Part shown: in pieces, positions 22,585 through 32,559 of the stretch
Layout of the letters: each line of letters starts with the position of its first letter
Numbering within the stretch: position 1 is the first letter of the stretch
Assembly: GCA_021783695.1 (NCBI GenBank)
Contig: JAJXTO010000015.1
Span: 1-64,000 of the forward strand
Length of the DNA stretch: 64,000 nt
Source of the DNA: Pseudomonadota bacterium
GTDB taxonomy: Bacteria; Pseudomonadota; Gammaproteobacteria; Burkholderiales; Burkholderiaceae_C
Direction of reading: 5' to 3'
Notes under the pieces: generated by a model
The model's database searches: none
Seen by the model: the letters and a program-made list of their open reading frames with translations, nothing else
Told to the model about the DNA's origin: nothing
Made by a program: the position numbers and the translations under genes

Positions 22585-23997
22585 CTAAACCAGCCCGCGC
22601 ACCACTTCCAGCGCTTCTTCGATGCGCGACACCGGATGCAAAGCCAGCCCTTCGAACTGCCGCGCCGCGCCTTTGGGGGCATTGGCAGAAGGGATGATGG
22701 CGGCCGAGAAGCCGAGCTTGGCGGCTTCGTGCAGGCGCTCCTGGCCGCGTGGGGCGGGGCGGATTTCGCCGGCCAGGCCGACCTCGCCGAAGGCCAGCAG
22801 GCCGCGCGGCAGCGGGCGGTTGCGCAGCGAGCTCTGAATGGCCAGCAGTACGGCCAGATCGGCCGCGGGCTCGGTGATGCGCACGCCGCCCACAGCGTTG
22901 ACGAACACATCCTGATCGCCGCTGGCCACGCCGGCATGGCGGTGCAGCACGGCCAGCAGCATCGCCAGCCGTGCCGCGTCCAGGCCCACGGACAGGCGCC
23001 GCGGGCTGGGCGCGGCGGCGCTGTCCACCAGGGCCTGCACTTCCACCAGCAGCGGGCGGGTGCCCTCCAGCGTGGCGAGCACGCAGGTCCCGGGCACCGG
23101 CTCGGCGTGGGTGGAGAGGAAGATGGCCGAGGGGTTGGACACGCCCTTGAGACCATGCTCGGTCATGGCGAACACGCCGAGCTCGTTCACCGCGCCGAAG
23201 CGGTTTTTGATGGCGCGAATCAGCCGGAAGCGCGATTGGGTATCCCCTTCGAAATACAGCACGGTATCCACCATGTGCTCCAGCACGCGCGGGCCTGCGA
23301 GCGCGCCTTCCTTCGTCACGTGGCCGACCAGCACCAGGGTGATGCCACCGGCCTTGGCGGCGCGGGCGAGCTGCGCCGCGCATTCGCGCACCTGCGACAC
23401 CGAGCCGGGCGCGGACGACAGGGCTTCGGTGTAGACGGTCTGGATGGAGTCGATGACACAGATCGCCGGACGCTCGGCCGCCAGGGTGTCGAGCATGACT
23501 TCGAGCTGGGTCTCGGCCATCAACCGCACCGGAGCGTCTTTCAGCCCCAGGCGCTGCGCGCGCAGCGCCACCTGCGCGGCGGATTCCTCGCCACTGATAT
23601 ACAACACCGGCAGTGCAGCGGACAGGCTGGCGAGCACCTGCAGCAACAGGGTGGACTTGCCGATGCCCGGATCGCCGCCGAGCAGCAAGACGCCGCCGGG
23701 CACCAGGCCGCCACCGAGCACGCGGTCGAGTTCGTCGATGCCGCTGGTGCGGTGCGCATGGCGCTCGGCCTGCACGTCGGTGAGCAGCACCGGGCCGCTC
23801 GCTGCGGTGAGGCCGCCGCGTCCGGCGAACTGCGCTGTGGCGGCGCCGTGCCGCGCGCCGGGGCGGGCGGCATCCGTGGCGCGCTCCACGGTTTCCACCA
23901 GGGTGTTCCACGCCTGGCAATGCGGGCACTGACCCTGCCACTTGGCGGACTTGCCGCCGCATTCGGAACAGATGTAGGTGGTTTGCGGTTTGGCCAT
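22585..23997 (-). CDS. radA: DNA repair protein RadA/Sms
   Basis: 470 residues. N-terminal C4 zinc finger (CSECGGKSAKWQGQCPHC), then a RecA-like ATPase with Walker A GGDPGIGKSTL (about residue 97) and the RadA-specific KNRFG motif (AIKNRFGAVNELGVF, about 265), then a Lon-like C-terminal domain (SVGLDAARLAMLLAVLHRHAG...FVNAVGGVRITEPAADLA). RadA is a hexameric helicase that extends recombination intermediates by branch migration. Length and all motifs are normal. Confidence 0.96.
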   Translation of the reverse strand: MAKPQTTYICSECGGKSAKWQGQCPHCQAWNTLVETVERATDAARPGARHGAATAQFAGRGGLTAASGPVLLTDVQAERHAHRTSGIDELDRVLGGGLVPGGVLLLGGDPGIGKSTLLLQVLASLSAALPVLYISGEESAAQVALRAQRLGLKDAPVRLMAETQLEVMLDTLAAERPAICVIDSIQTVYTEALSSAPGSVSQVRECAAQLARAAKAGGITLVLVGHVTKEGALAGPRVLEHMVDTVLYFEGDTQSRFRLIRAIKNRFGAVNELGVFAMTEHGLKGVSNPSAIFLSTHAEPVPGTCVLATLEGTRPLLVEVQALVDSAAAPSPRRLSVGLDAARLAMLLAVLHRHAGVASGDQDVFVNAVGGVRITEPAADLAVLLAIQSSLRNRPLPRGLLAFGEVGLAGEIRPAPRGQERLHEAAKLGFSAAIIPSANAPKGAARQFEGLALHPVSRIEEALEVVRGLV

Positions 23998-24103
23998 ATC
24001 GCTGGAATCGCTGGGTTGCTCTGAAGAAACTCGCCGGGCCGTCCCAAGTGTTTCTTGCCCCTCGAGGGAAGCGCCGAGCGATGCGAAGGTTTTCGGGGTG
24101 GGC

Positions 24104-25207
24104 TCATTCCACCCGCACGGGCACGCGGGCGGCCAGGGCGCACATCAGCTCGTAACCCAGGGTGCCTGCCGAGGCGGCGACCGCGTCGATGCCGAGCTCG
24201 GCCTGCGCGTCCTGTCCCCACAGCAGCACCGGGCTGCCGATCATGGGCTGACCGCCGGCGGCGAATACCGGCTCCAGATCGACGGTGATCATGTCCATCG
24301 ACACCCGACCGACCAGCGTGGTGCGCACGCCGTCCACCACCACGGGCGTGCCGTTGGGAGCGACACGCGGATAGCCGTCGGCATATCCGCAGGCGACCAC
24401 GCCGATGCGCATGGGGCGCGGCGCGGTGAAGCGGGCGCCGTAGCCCACACACTCTCCGGCGGCGATGTGCTGGATGTCGATGAGTTCGCTGCGCAGGCTC
24501 ATCGCAGGCTGTAAAGACCAGTGCGCCGCATCGGGTGCAAGCCCGGTGGGCGAACTGCCGTAGAGCGCAATGCCGGGCCGCACCCAGTCGGCCGCCACGC
24601 GCGTGTCGGCGGCGTGCATCAGCACCGCAGCCGAATTGGCCAGGGTGCGCTCGCCAGGCAGATGGCCCACGCCGCGGGCAAAGCGCGCCAGCGCCTCGTC
24701 CACGCCGCCGACTTCGTCGGCGCAGGCGAAATGGGTCATGTGGGTGATCTCGCCGACCTGCGGCAGCGCGTTCAGCCGTTCCCACGCGGCGGCGTAGGCC
24801 TCGGGCGAAAAGCCCACGCGGTTCATGCCGGTGTTCATTTTGAGAAACACGCGGTGCGTGCGGTTGCCGCGGTGCACCGCCAGCCAGTCGATCTGTTCGC
24901 GGCAATGCACCACATGCCAGAGGTTCAGCCGCTCGCACAGCGCGAGGTCTTCCGGGGCGAAACAGCCTTCGAGCAGCAGAATGGGGCCAACCCAGCCCAG
25001 TGCACGCACCTTCTCGGCTTCGGTCAGATCGAGCAGGGCGAAGCCGTCGGCCGTGCGCAGCGCGCCGTAGGCCCGGGCGATGCCGTGACCGTAGGCATTG
25101 GCCTTGACCACCGCCCAAACTTTGCTTTTTGGCGCGGCTTGCCGCACACGGCTGAGGTTGTGTGAGAGCGCGGCCGAATGAATGACAGCGGAAATCGGGC
25201 GGGGCAT
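24104..25207 (-). CDS. alr: Alanine racemase
   Basis: 367 residues. It interconverts L- and D-alanine for peptidoglycan. The PLP lysine lies in [13 protein letters not shown] (about residue 33), and the catalytic tyrosine in [10 protein letters not shown] (about 255). Family motifs [10 protein letters not shown] and [13 protein letters not shown] are present. I used the ATG at 25207 ([18 protein letters not shown]), which matches the usual N-terminus; another ATG at 25237 would add ten residues. radA lies downstream and lplT is divergent, a common Burkholderiales arrangement. Confidence 0.94.
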   Translation of the reverse strand: MPRPISAVIHSAALSHNLSRVRQAAPKSKVWAVVKANAYGHGIARAYGALRTADGFALLDLTEAEKVRALGWVGPILLLEGCFAPEDLALCERLNLWHVVHCREQIDWLAVHRGNRTHRVFLKMNTGMNRVGFSPEAYAAAWERLNALPQVGEITHMTHFACADEVGGVDEALARFARGVGHLPGERTLANSAAVLMHAADTRVAADWVRPGIALYGSSPTGLAPDAAHWSLQPAMSLRSELIDIQHIAAGECVGYGARFTAPRPMRIGVVACGYADGYPRVAPNGTPVVVDGVRTTLVGRVSMDMITVDLEPVFAAGGQPMIGSPVLLWGQDAQAELGIDAVAASAGTLGYELMCALAARVPVRVE

Positions 25208-25433
25208 GGTGGCGCGATCGAATGAGATGGCGGTCATTGTCGCAAGGAAACGCCGGGTCGCTTCAAGTTTCCCGGGCTTGTTGGCAGACAGTCTGGCGCT
25301 GTACCTTCAAAACCCCTGTGCTATAAACCGCGGCAGCTTGCGGACGAGACAAACCGCCGGGCGCTTCCAGGCCTCTTCCCACCATTCCGCCCCACGATCA
25401 GACACAGGGCCCCGCAGCGCGGGCAGCCACTCG

Positions 25434-26762
25434 ATGAAAAAAGGTTTTTACTGGATCATGGCGGCGCAGTTTTTTTCCTCGCTGGCCGACAACGCGCTGC
25501 TCATCGCCGCCATCGCCCTGCTGGTGCAGATGCAGTCGCCCGACTGGATGACGCCTCTGCTCAAGTTCTTTTTCACCATTTCGTATGTGGTGCTCGCGCC
25601 TTTCGTCGGGGCGTTTGCCGATGCCATTCTGAAATGGAAGGTGATGTTCATCACCAATCTGGTGAAGGTGGCCGGGCTGGTGCTCATGCTGGTTTCGGTG
25701 CATCCGTTGCTGGCCTACGGCGTGGTGGGGCTGGGGGCTGCGGCGTATTCGCCGGCCAAGTACGGCATCCTCACCGAGCTGCTGCCGCCCCAGCAACTCG
25801 TTGCGGCCAATGGCTGGATCGAGGGCACCACGGTGAGTTCCATCATCCTGGGCACGGTGCTGGGCGGGTTTTTGGTGAGTCAGGCGGCGTCGAATGTTTT
25901 GCTGGGCCTGCCGGGACTGGGGGTGGTTGGCATCAACACCACGCCCGAGGCAGCCATTCTGGTCATTACCCTGGTGTATCTGCTGGCGGCCCTGTGCAAT
26001 CTGCGCATCCCCGACACCGGCGCGCGTTACGAAAAGCAGAAGAGTCGGCTGTTCGCCCTGTTGGTGGATTTTGCGCACTGCACCAAGGTGCTGTGGACGG
26101 ATAAGCTCGGGCAGATTTCGCTGGCGGTCACAACCCTGTTCTGGGGCGCGGGGGCCACGTTGCAGTTCATCGTGCTCAAGTGGGCCGAACATGCACTGGG
26201 GCTGGACCTGACCATGGCCTCGGTGATGCAGGCCGCCGTCGCGCTGGGTGTGGCGGTGGGGGCCATCAGCGCCGCGGTGCGGGTGCCGCTGAAAAAGAGC
26301 CTGGGCGTGCTGCCGCTGGGCGTGGGCATGGGGCTGACCACCGTCGCGCTGGCGTTTTTCAACCGCGACCTGCTGCCGGATGTGCAGATGCACCTGGGGC
26401 TGGTGCAACTGCCGCTTTACATGCTGATCGCTTACGCGTTCATGGTGTTCATCGGCGCGCTGGCCGGCTATTTTGTGGTGCCGATGAACGCCCTGCTGCA
26501 GCATCGCGGTTATGTATTGCTGTCGGCAGGACATTCGATCGCGGTGCAGAACTTCAACGAGAACGTCAGCGTGCTGCTGATGCTGTTGTTCTACGCCCTG
26601 CTCATCCGGCTGAATCTGCCCATCCCCTGGGTGATCGCGCTGTTCGGCACGTTCGTGACGGCGTCGATGTTCCTGGTCATCCTCTGGCATCGCCGCAACC
26701 AGCGCGAGCGCGACTGGACCCAGCTCATCGGTGAAGCGCGTCACGACGGCACGCACATCTGA
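25434..26762 (+). CDS. lplT: Lysophospholipid transporter
   Basis: 442 residues, twelve predicted membrane segments, MFS fold. The start MKKGFYWIMAAQFFSSLADNALLIAAIALL and the segment SPAKYGILTELLPPQQLVAANGWIEG are characteristic of LplT, which flips lysophospholipids from the outer to the inner leaflet for re-acylation by Aas. The Aas partner is not adjacent. ATG at 25434 is chosen; the open frame upstream covers the divergent promoter region. Confidence 0.92.
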   Translation: MKKGFYWIMAAQFFSSLADNALLIAAIALLVQMQSPDWMTPLLKFFFTISYVVLAPFVGAFADAILKWKVMFITNLVKVAGLVLMLVSVHPLLAYGVVGLGAAAYSPAKYGILTELLPPQQLVAANGWIEGTTVSSIILGTVLGGFLVSQAASNVLLGLPGLGVVGINTTPEAAILVITLVYLLAALCNLRIPDTGARYEKQKSRLFALLVDFAHCTKVLWTDKLGQISLAVTTLFWGAGATLQFIVLKWAEHALGLDLTMASVMQAAVALGVAVGAISAAVRVPLKKSLGVLPLGVGMGLTTVALAFFNRDLLPDVQMHLGLVQLPLYMLIAYAFMVFIGALAGYFVVPMNALLQHRGYVLLSAGHSIAVQNFNENVSVLLMLLFYALLIRLNLPIPWVIALFGTFVTASMFLVILWHRRNQRERDWTQLIGEARHDGTHI

Positions 26763-26778
26763 TGCCTTCCGCCTGAGC

Positions 26779-27579
26779 ATGGACGCGCTGCGCCTCGGTC
26801 CCATCGTCCTGCCCTGGGCACCGCTGCTGCTGGTGCTGGGCTACGCCGTGGCGGTGTGGGTGGCGGATTTTGCGCTCAAGGCAGGCCGCGGCAATGCCGA
26901 ACCCGCGCTGTTGCCGCTGCTGGTGCTGGCGCTCGTGGCGGCACGGGCGGTGTTCGTGCTGCGCCACAGCGCCGACTACGCCAGCGTGCTGGCGATGATC
27001 GACATCCGCGACCGGGGGTTTGACCCGCTGGCGGGCTGGCTGGCCGCTGCGGCAGGCGTGGCGCTGTGGGCTTGGCGGCGTCCAGTCCTGCGCCGCAGCT
27101 TGCCGCTCAGCGCGGCAAGCGGGGCGGCCATCGTGCTGGCTGGGATGGGTCTGCTGAGCCTGCTGCAGCCGCCGCGCCCGCCGCTGCCGGATCTCACCCT
27201 GCAGGCGCTGAACGGCCCGCCGCTGGCGCTGGCCGGCCTGCGCGGCCAGCCGTTGGTGCTCAATCTGTGGGCCACCTGGTGCCCACCGTGCCGGCGCGAG
27301 TTGCCGCTGCTGATCGAGGCTGCGCAAAAACACGAGGGCGCGCGCATCGTGCTGGTCAATGAGGGCGAGACGGCGGCGCGTGTGGCGGCGTATCTGCAGC
27401 GCGAAAAGCTGGGCAGCCCGGTCGTGCTGCTCGACCCGGACAGTCGCCTGCTGTCGCACTACCAGTCCCCCGGTCTGCCCACCACCCTGTTCATCACCGC
27501 AGACGGCACGGTGCAGCGTGTGCACATCGGCGAACTGTCGGCAGCAACCTTGCAGCAGGGAATTGCGGCTTTGCGCTAG
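26779..27579 (+). CDS. Membrane-anchored TlpA-like thioredoxin-fold protein
   Basis: 266 residues. The N-terminal half (to about residue 135) has three or four hydrophobic segments, including PIVLPWAPLLLVLGYAVAVWV. The C-terminal half is a TlpA-like thioredoxin domain with the active site LWATWCPPCRRELPLL (about 158-173) and cis-proline SPGLPTTLFI. It should face the periplasm and reduce protein disulfides. The multi-pass N-terminal part differs from the single-anchor TlpA and from the other thioredoxin-like protein at 6028. It begins 17 bases after lplT and is probably co-transcribed. ATG 26779 is the best start. Confidence 0.83.
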   Translation: MDALRLGPIVLPWAPLLLVLGYAVAVWVADFALKAGRGNAEPALLPLLVLALVAARAVFVLRHSADYASVLAMIDIRDRGFDPLAGWLAAAAGVALWAWRRPVLRRSLPLSAASGAAIVLAGMGLLSLLQPPRPPLPDLTLQALNGPPLALAGLRGQPLVLNLWATWCPPCRRELPLLIEAAQKHEGARIVLVNEGETAARVAAYLQREKLGSPVVLLDPDSRLLSHYQSPGLPTTLFITADGTVQRVHIGELSAATLQQGIAALR

Positions 27580-27586
27580 CGCGCTG

Positions 27587-30500
27587 TCAAAAATGGGTGC
27601 CGAAGGCCCTGCGGCGCGTGGCGCGCAGCAGGCGGCTGGCGGATTCATCGGCCAGCTTGCGGCCGTGTTGTGCCATCCACTCCTGGGCGAGCAGGCCCAG
27701 CGGTGTGGCGGGCTGGCGTGGGTCGACCGGGCAATGGAAATTGCGCACCCAGTCGGCCACCTGGGCTGCGGGCATGGGCTTTGCCAGCGCATAGCCCTGA
27801 CCGGCATCCGCGCCCAGCAGCGTGGCGGCTTCCACCAGATCGGGCGTTTCCAGACCTTCGACCACGACCCACAGCCCCAGGCTCTGCGCCAGTTGCACCA
27901 GCGCGCCAATGAAACCGATGACCTGCGCGGGATCGCGTCCGGCTTCGCGTACCAGGCCCTGGTCGATCTTGACGGTGTGGAAGGGCAGGGTGCGCAGGCG
28001 CAGCAGGCTGGAGTAGCCGCTGCCCAGATCGTCCATCGCCAGGCGGGCGCCGGTGGCGGCGAGCGCGCGCACGGCATCGTCACGGCGCTGCGGATCGTCG
28101 AACTCGGCGCTCTCCAGGATTTCAAACGCCAGTCGGTCGGGTGCGATGTTCGCCTGTTGCAGGGCGGCGTGGACGCTGTCGCAGCAGTCGGCCTGCAGCA
28201 GCACCTCCAGCGGCATATTGATGTTGAGCTTCAGGCGGATACCGTCCGCGTCCCAGCGGGTGATGTGCCCCAGCGCCTGATTGAGCCCGCCACGGAACAG
28301 CCGGGACAGTTCGGCGTGTCCGAACCAGGGCAGGAACTCTCCCGGCATGGCCAGGCTGCCGTCACCCAAGCGCAGCCGCGCCAGCGCCTCCACGCCGTAG
28401 GGCTGGCCGGTCTGCAGATCGACCACGGGCTGCATGTGCATGTCCAGTCCGTGGTCGAACAGAGCGGTTCGCCAGCGCTGGCGCTGGGCGATGGGGATGG
28501 GCTGCAGCCGACCGTGGGCATGCAGCCGCGGCCACGCGCGGCTGAGAGTCTGGCCGAGGTTGTCGAGAAAGCTGCGCGCCGCGCTGCGCTCGAACATGGC
28601 GGGGTAGGCGCCGTAGAGGCTGAGCACGACGACCACGCGGCCGTTGCGGTCGGACAGTGGAATGGAGGCCGCGCTGCGAATGCCGACCTCGAGAGCCGCC
28701 TCACGCCAGGGCGCACCGGCGGCGTCCAGCGCGTAGCTGGCCATGGTGCTGATCTGCTCGGTCTGCCAGGCTGTGGCCGTGGGGCCGATGCTCTCGGCGT
28801 GCGCGCCCTGCAGCCGGGGCACCCTGAGCGCGCCGTAGTGCTTCTGCATGGCGTGCGCGAAGGCGTCCATGCCGGCGGACAGCTCGACGACGAAATTGCC
28901 GTTCGCGTCGGGCGCGCCCATGCACGCGGCGCGCAGACCGGGCAGGGCGATGAGGCGGTCGAGGGCCATCTGCATGAACTCGCTCCACGGCGCGCCGTTC
29001 TGCAGTGCATGCTCCAGGGCGATGACGCATTGCTGATAGCGCTCGCGCAGATTCTGCGCCGCTTCCACCTCGGACTGCAGTTCGGTCTGCATGCGTGCCG
29101 TGAGCAGATGAACGATGCGCCGCCGCTCGTGCGGCCGCAGGCGCAGTTGATGGCTCATGTCGATCAGGGACTGGAGATACAGACCCGCGGACTGCACCAG
29201 CAGCCGCGTGGGCACACCGACCAGGGCGTGGACTTCGCCAATGCGGGCCGCCGCGCTCAGGTGCTCGCGCTCTTGCAGATCGGGACTGAGCAGCCGATGG
29301 AAGTGCTCCACCTGCCGCGCCTTGAGATGCGCAAACTCGGCCGCGGTGAGATGGGTGAGCAACTGGGCCGACTCGGCGTCGCGCCCGACCTGGACGTAAA
29401 ACTGATCGATGAAAGCGCCAGCCGCCCCGGCGTAATGCGACTGTGCCGGCTGTAACAGCGCCTGGGCCTGCGCGCCGTAGGGCCGGGGCAGCCAGTTTTC
29501 CGCGGTGTCGTCCTGGAACTCCGCCTGGACGTCCTGCCCCCAGCGCAGCCACCAGTGGCTGCGCGAACCCTTGTGCATCTTGATGCTGTGCAGGGCCGCG
29601 TCGGCTCGGCGCAACAGCATGTCGGCAACGTCCCCATCGGGTGGGTAGAGCGCCAGCCCCATGCTGAGACCGAGATGGCTCGGGCGGCCATCGGGCAAAT
29701 GCACGGGCACCGGCAAGCGCGCATCGAGGGCGCCGAGCCGCTGCTCGACCTGATCCACGCCGTGCAGGTCTTGCAGCACCAGGACGAATTCATCGCCGCC
29801 GATGCGCGCGAGCAGGTCATTCGGGCCGAGCGCGTGGCGCAGATGCCCGGCAACCTGCTGCAGCACGGTGTCGCCTGCGGCATGTCCCCACTGGTCGTTG
29901 ATGGTCTTGAAGTCGTCGAGATCGAGCAGGGCAACGGCCAGCATGCCCCCGCAAGATTGCGCCGATGCGAGGCGCTGCGGCAGCCATTTGTCGAGCGCGT
30001 AGCGGTTGGGCAGGCGGGTGAGGGGGTCATGCTGCGCCTGCCACAGTAGGCGCTCCTGCGTGGCGCGGCGTTCGCTGACGTCATGCCCGACCCACACCGA
30101 ATCCACCCCAGGCTGATCCGCGACCGCACGGCCCGACAGCTCGCACCAGAACACGCTGCCGTCGGCGCGGCGCATCTGCACTTCCCGGGTCATGCTTTCT
30201 CCGCGCGCCATGGCGGTGTACAGCGCGGCGCCCGTGGCCTCATATTCGGCATCGCTGGCGTAAACGGCGCGGGCGGGCAAGCCTTCGAGGGCCTTGGCGT
30301 CGTCATAGCCGAAGATCTCCGCCATGCGCGCGTTGGCGCTGCGGATGGTGCGATTGCCCACCAGTGCGATGGCCACCAGCGCGTTGTCCAGCATGGCCTC
30401 GCGCAGCGCATGTGCGGATTCGCGCTCGCGCTGCAGCAGGTCCATGTGCAGCAGCGCGCCCGCGATCGAGGCAACGAATTCGAGCAGCTTCTGCGCGTCG

Positions 30501-30946
30501 TCGTCGGGCGCGCCCGGCTCCAGGCCGGTCAGGGCGAAGCTGCCGATCACGCGGTCTCCATCGCGCACCGGCCAGGACCAGCACGAGCGCAGATTCCACT
30601 GCTGGGCCATGACGCGCAGATCATCCCAGCGCGGGTCATTCGGGATGTCGGCGATGAAGGTGGGCGCGTTGTGCAAGACCGCGTTGCCGCAGGAACCGGC
30701 CTGCGGGCCGGGCTTGAGCCCGTCGAACGCCCTGACCAATTCAGGCGGCCCGCTGGGCACCGCCAGCGGGTGCAGCAGCCCATCCGTTTCCAGACGCAGG
30801 AGGCTGGCGATGCGGCCGGGTGCGGCCTGCTCCGCCATGCGGCACAGCAGGCCCGCCAACGCCTCGATGGGCTGACCCGAAGCCAGTCCCCGCAGCACCG
30901 CGCTGGGCAGTTCAAGCAAACCAAGTGTGGACGCCCGATCTTGCAT
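27587..30946 (-). CDS. GAF-PAS-GGDEF-(globin-like)-GAF-EAL signalling protein
   Basis: 1119 residues. In order: GAF-like (about 15-165), PAS (about 180-290), GGDEF (about 300-460; intact active motif in ARIGGDEFVLVLQD), a helical region (about 500-650) resembling the protoglobin sensor of globin-coupled cyclases (FAHLKARQVEHFHRLL; ARIGEVHALVGVPTRLLVQSAG), a second GAF-like region (about 680-830), and EAL (about 840-1085; YGVEALARLR, MDDLGSGYSSL, VVVEGLET). Both c-di-GMP synthesis (GGDEF) and breakdown (EAL) motifs are intact, so the net activity depends on the sensors. No membrane segments, so it is cytosolic. ATG 30946 was chosen where domain similarity starts; the frame stays open for 1.1 kb more opposite another gene. 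The ribosome-binding site is weak. Confidence 0.88.
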   Translation of the reverse strand: MQDRASTLGLLELPSAVLRGLASGQPIEALAGLLCRMAEQAAPGRIASLLRLETDGLLHPLAVPSGPPELVRAFDGLKPGPQAGSCGNAVLHNAPTFIADIPNDPRWDDLRVMAQQWNLRSCWSWPVRDGDRVIGSFALTGLEPGAPDDDAQKLLEFVASIAGALLHMDLLQRERESAHALREAMLDNALVAIALVGNRTIRSANARMAEIFGYDDAKALEGLPARAVYASDAEYEATGAALYTAMARGESMTREVQMRRADGSVFWCELSGRAVADQPGVDSVWVGHDVSERRATQERLLWQAQHDPLTRLPNRYALDKWLPQRLASAQSCGGMLAVALLDLDDFKTINDQWGHAAGDTVLQQVAGHLRHALGPNDLLARIGGDEFVLVLQDLHGVDQVEQRLGALDARLPVPVHLPDGRPSHLGLSMGLALYPPDGDVADMLLRRADAALHSIKMHKGSRSHWWLRWGQDVQAEFQDDTAENWLPRPYGAQAQALLQPAQSHYAGAAGAFIDQFYVQVGRDAESAQLLTHLTAAEFAHLKARQVEHFHRLLSPDLQEREHLSAAARIGEVHALVGVPTRLLVQSAGLYLQSLIDMSHQLRLRPHERRRIVHLLTARMQTELQSEVEAAQNLRERYQQCVIALEHALQNGAPWSEFMQMALDRLIALPGLRAACMGAPDANGNFVVELSAGMDAFAHAMQKHYGALRVPRLQGAHAESIGPTATAWQTEQISTMASYALDAAGAPWREAALEVGIRSAASIPLSDRNGRVVVVLSLYGAYPAMFERSAARSFLDNLGQTLSRAWPRLHAHGRLQPIPIAQRQRWRTALFDHGLDMHMQPVVDLQTGQPYGVEALARLRLGDGSLAMPGEFLPWFGHAELSRLFRGGLNQALGHITRWDADGIRLKLNINMPLEVLLQADCCDSVHAALQQANIAPDRLAFEILESAEFDDPQRRDDAVRALAATGARLAMDDLGSGYSSLLRLRTLPFHTVKIDQGLVREAGRDPAQVIGFIGALVQLAQSLGLWVVVEGLETPDLVEAATLLGADAGQGYALAKPMPAAQVADWVRNFHCPVDPRQPATPLGLLAQEWMAQHGRKLADESASRLLRATRRRAFGTHF

Positions 30947-31171
30947 GGTGCATTTCAGGAATGAGGGAGGACGATCGATCGAGCCAACGCGAGTGATCTG
31001 ATGTACCAGTCGTTGACACAACCTTGACACTTTACAATGCCTGTGCATGGATTTGTCGTGAATTTTGTCGCAAAAATCCCTGTTCGGTGACAAGACCAGC
31101 CGCTGATGCGTTGGCTGCGTTGCAACGCCTTTCCCATTCCTCCGCGCACGTCGCGCTTTCCAGCGTTCTCC
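30947..31171. other. Divergent promoter region of the c-di-GMP protein and DMT transporter
   Basis: Two overlapping TTGACA boxes (31013-31018 and 31024-31029) precede TACAAT (31033-31038) on the plus strand. The first is 14 bases and the second four bases from TACAAT, so neither has the ideal spacing; the promoter call is weak. No other signal is visible. Confidence 0.3.
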
Positions 31172-32053
31172 ATGCTCTCCCCCCGCCAAACCCTGGCCGC
31201 GATCAGCGGCCTGATGCTCAATGCCTTTGTCTGGGGCGTGTCGTGGTGGCCATTCCGTCAATTCAACGCGCTGGGGCTGAATCCGCTGTGGGCTACGGCG
31301 GCGATGTATGCGGTGTGCACCCTGCTCATCGTGGCGGTCAGACCGTCTGCGGTGGGGGCGCTGTGGCGCCATCCGCCGCTGTGGGGGATTCTGCTGGCCT
31401 CCGGGGCGACGAATGCGGCGTTCAACTGGGGTGTGACCGAGGGCGACGTGGTGCGGGTGGTGCTGCTGTTCTATCTGATGCCGGTGTGGGCCACGCTGCT
31501 GGCGCGCTGGCTGCTGGACGAGCGGCTGACCCGTCTGATCGGGCTGCGTCTGGCACTGGCCCTGGCCGGCGCGATGGTGGTGCTGTGGCCGCCGGGCGGC
31601 GGTCTGCCGCTGCCGAAGCATCCGGCGGACTGGCTGGGCGTGGCCGGCGGCATGTTCTTCGCGCTCAACAACGTGCTGCTGCGCAAGTACGCCCACACGC
31701 CTGCCGAGGCCCGCGGGCTGGCGATGTTTGCCGGCGGGGTGATCGTGGCCGGAGGCGTGGCGGCGCTGCTGGCGGCGCAGGGCAGCATCCAGCCTGTGCC
31801 GGCAGCGGCGCCCGCGTGGATGATCGGCGTGGTGCTGATGGCGCTGGCATTTCTGGCGGCCAATCTCGGCCTGCAATACGGCGCGGAGCGTCTGCCCTCG
31901 GCCCTGACCGCAGTGGTGATGACGGTGGAGATCGTGTTCGCCAGCGGCAGCGCCGTGCTGCTCGGCGCGGAACACCTGAGTGCGCAGGCCGTGTTCGGTG
32001 GTAGCCTGATTCTGCTGGCCATCCTGTTGGCCGCATGGCCCAGGAGAACCTGA
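31172..32053 (+). CDS. DMT-superfamily (EamA) transporter
   Basis: 293 residues, about ten membrane segments in two EamA repeats (for example NAFVWGVSWWPFRQFNALGL in the first and LTAVVMTVEIVFASGSAVLLG in the second). Such carriers export amino acids or other small metabolites; the substrate is not predictable. ATG 31172 gives the usual short N-terminus. A TTGACA...TACAAT pair at 31013-31038 could be its promoter, though the spacing is short (14). The stop codon touches the next gene. Confidence 0.82.
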   Translation: MLSPRQTLAAISGLMLNAFVWGVSWWPFRQFNALGLNPLWATAAMYAVCTLLIVAVRPSAVGALWRHPPLWGILLASGATNAAFNWGVTEGDVVRVVLLFYLMPVWATLLARWLLDERLTRLIGLRLALALAGAMVVLWPPGGGLPLPKHPADWLGVAGGMFFALNNVLLRKYAHTPAEARGLAMFAGGVIVAGGVAALLAAQGSIQPVPAAAPAWMIGVVLMALAFLAANLGLQYGAERLPSALTAVVMTVEIVFASGSAVLLGAEHLSAQAVFGGSLILLAILLAAWPRRT

Positions 32054-32054
32054 C

Positions 32055-32558
32055 ATGACCGCTCTCGCTCAGTCCGTGTTCGATTTTTCCGCCGCAGACC
32101 TGCGTGGCCAGCCGCAGCCGCTGGCGCAATGGCGGGGAAAGGTGCTGCTCATCGTCAATACCGCCAGCGCCTGCGGCTTCACGCCGCAATACGCCGGGCT
32201 GCAGGCCTTGCAGGATCGCTATGGCCCGCAGGGGTTCAGCGTGCTGGCGTTTCCGTGCAACCAGTTCGGCGCGCAGGAGCCCGGCAGCGCCCAGGACATT
32301 GCGCAGTTCTGCGCCAGCCGTTACGCCACGACCTTCCCGCTGTTTGCCAAGGTGGAGGTCAACGGTGCGCAGGCGCACCCGCTGTGGCGCTGGCTCACGC
32401 AGGAGGCTTCGGGTCTGCTGGGTTCGCACGCCATCAAGTGGAACTTCACCAAATTCCTGGTGGGCCGCGACGGCCAGGTGCTCAAGCGCTATCCGCCGCA
32501 GGAAAGGCCGGAGCAGATCGGCCCCGACATTGAAATGGCGCTGCAGGCGCCGGGCTGA
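32055..32558 (+). CDS. Glutathione/thioredoxin peroxidase (GPx family)
   Basis: 167 residues. The peroxidatic cysteine lies in VNTASACGFTPQYAGLQAL (about residue 36, Cys instead of selenocysteine), with the family motifs LAFPCNQFGAQEPG and IKWNFTKFLVGRDG. It reduces hydroperoxides, in most bacterial Cys-GPx proteins with thioredoxin as donor. The gene begins two bases past the DMT transporter stop, so they share a transcript. It converges with the binding-protein gene at 32560. Confidence 0.92.
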   Translation: MTALAQSVFDFSAADLRGQPQPLAQWRGKVLLIVNTASACGFTPQYAGLQALQDRYGPQGFSVLAFPCNQFGAQEPGSAQDIAQFCASRYATTFPLFAKVEVNGAQAHPLWRWLTQEASGLLGSHAIKWNFTKFLVGRDGQVLKRYPPQERPEQIGPDIEMALQAPG

Positions 32559-32559
32559 T

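Noticed and set aside
31013-31038. TTGACA...TACAAT as a firm sigma-70 promoter of the DMT transporter
   Set aside because: Both possible -35 boxes have poor spacing (14 and 3-4 bases) to TACAAT, so it is kept only as a weak note.
30947-32056. Upstream extension of the c-di-GMP protein to 1489 residues
   Set aside because: The extra 370 codons lie opposite the DMT transporter, are His/Gln/Arg-rich and show no domain. GAF similarity starts soon after the ATG at 30946.
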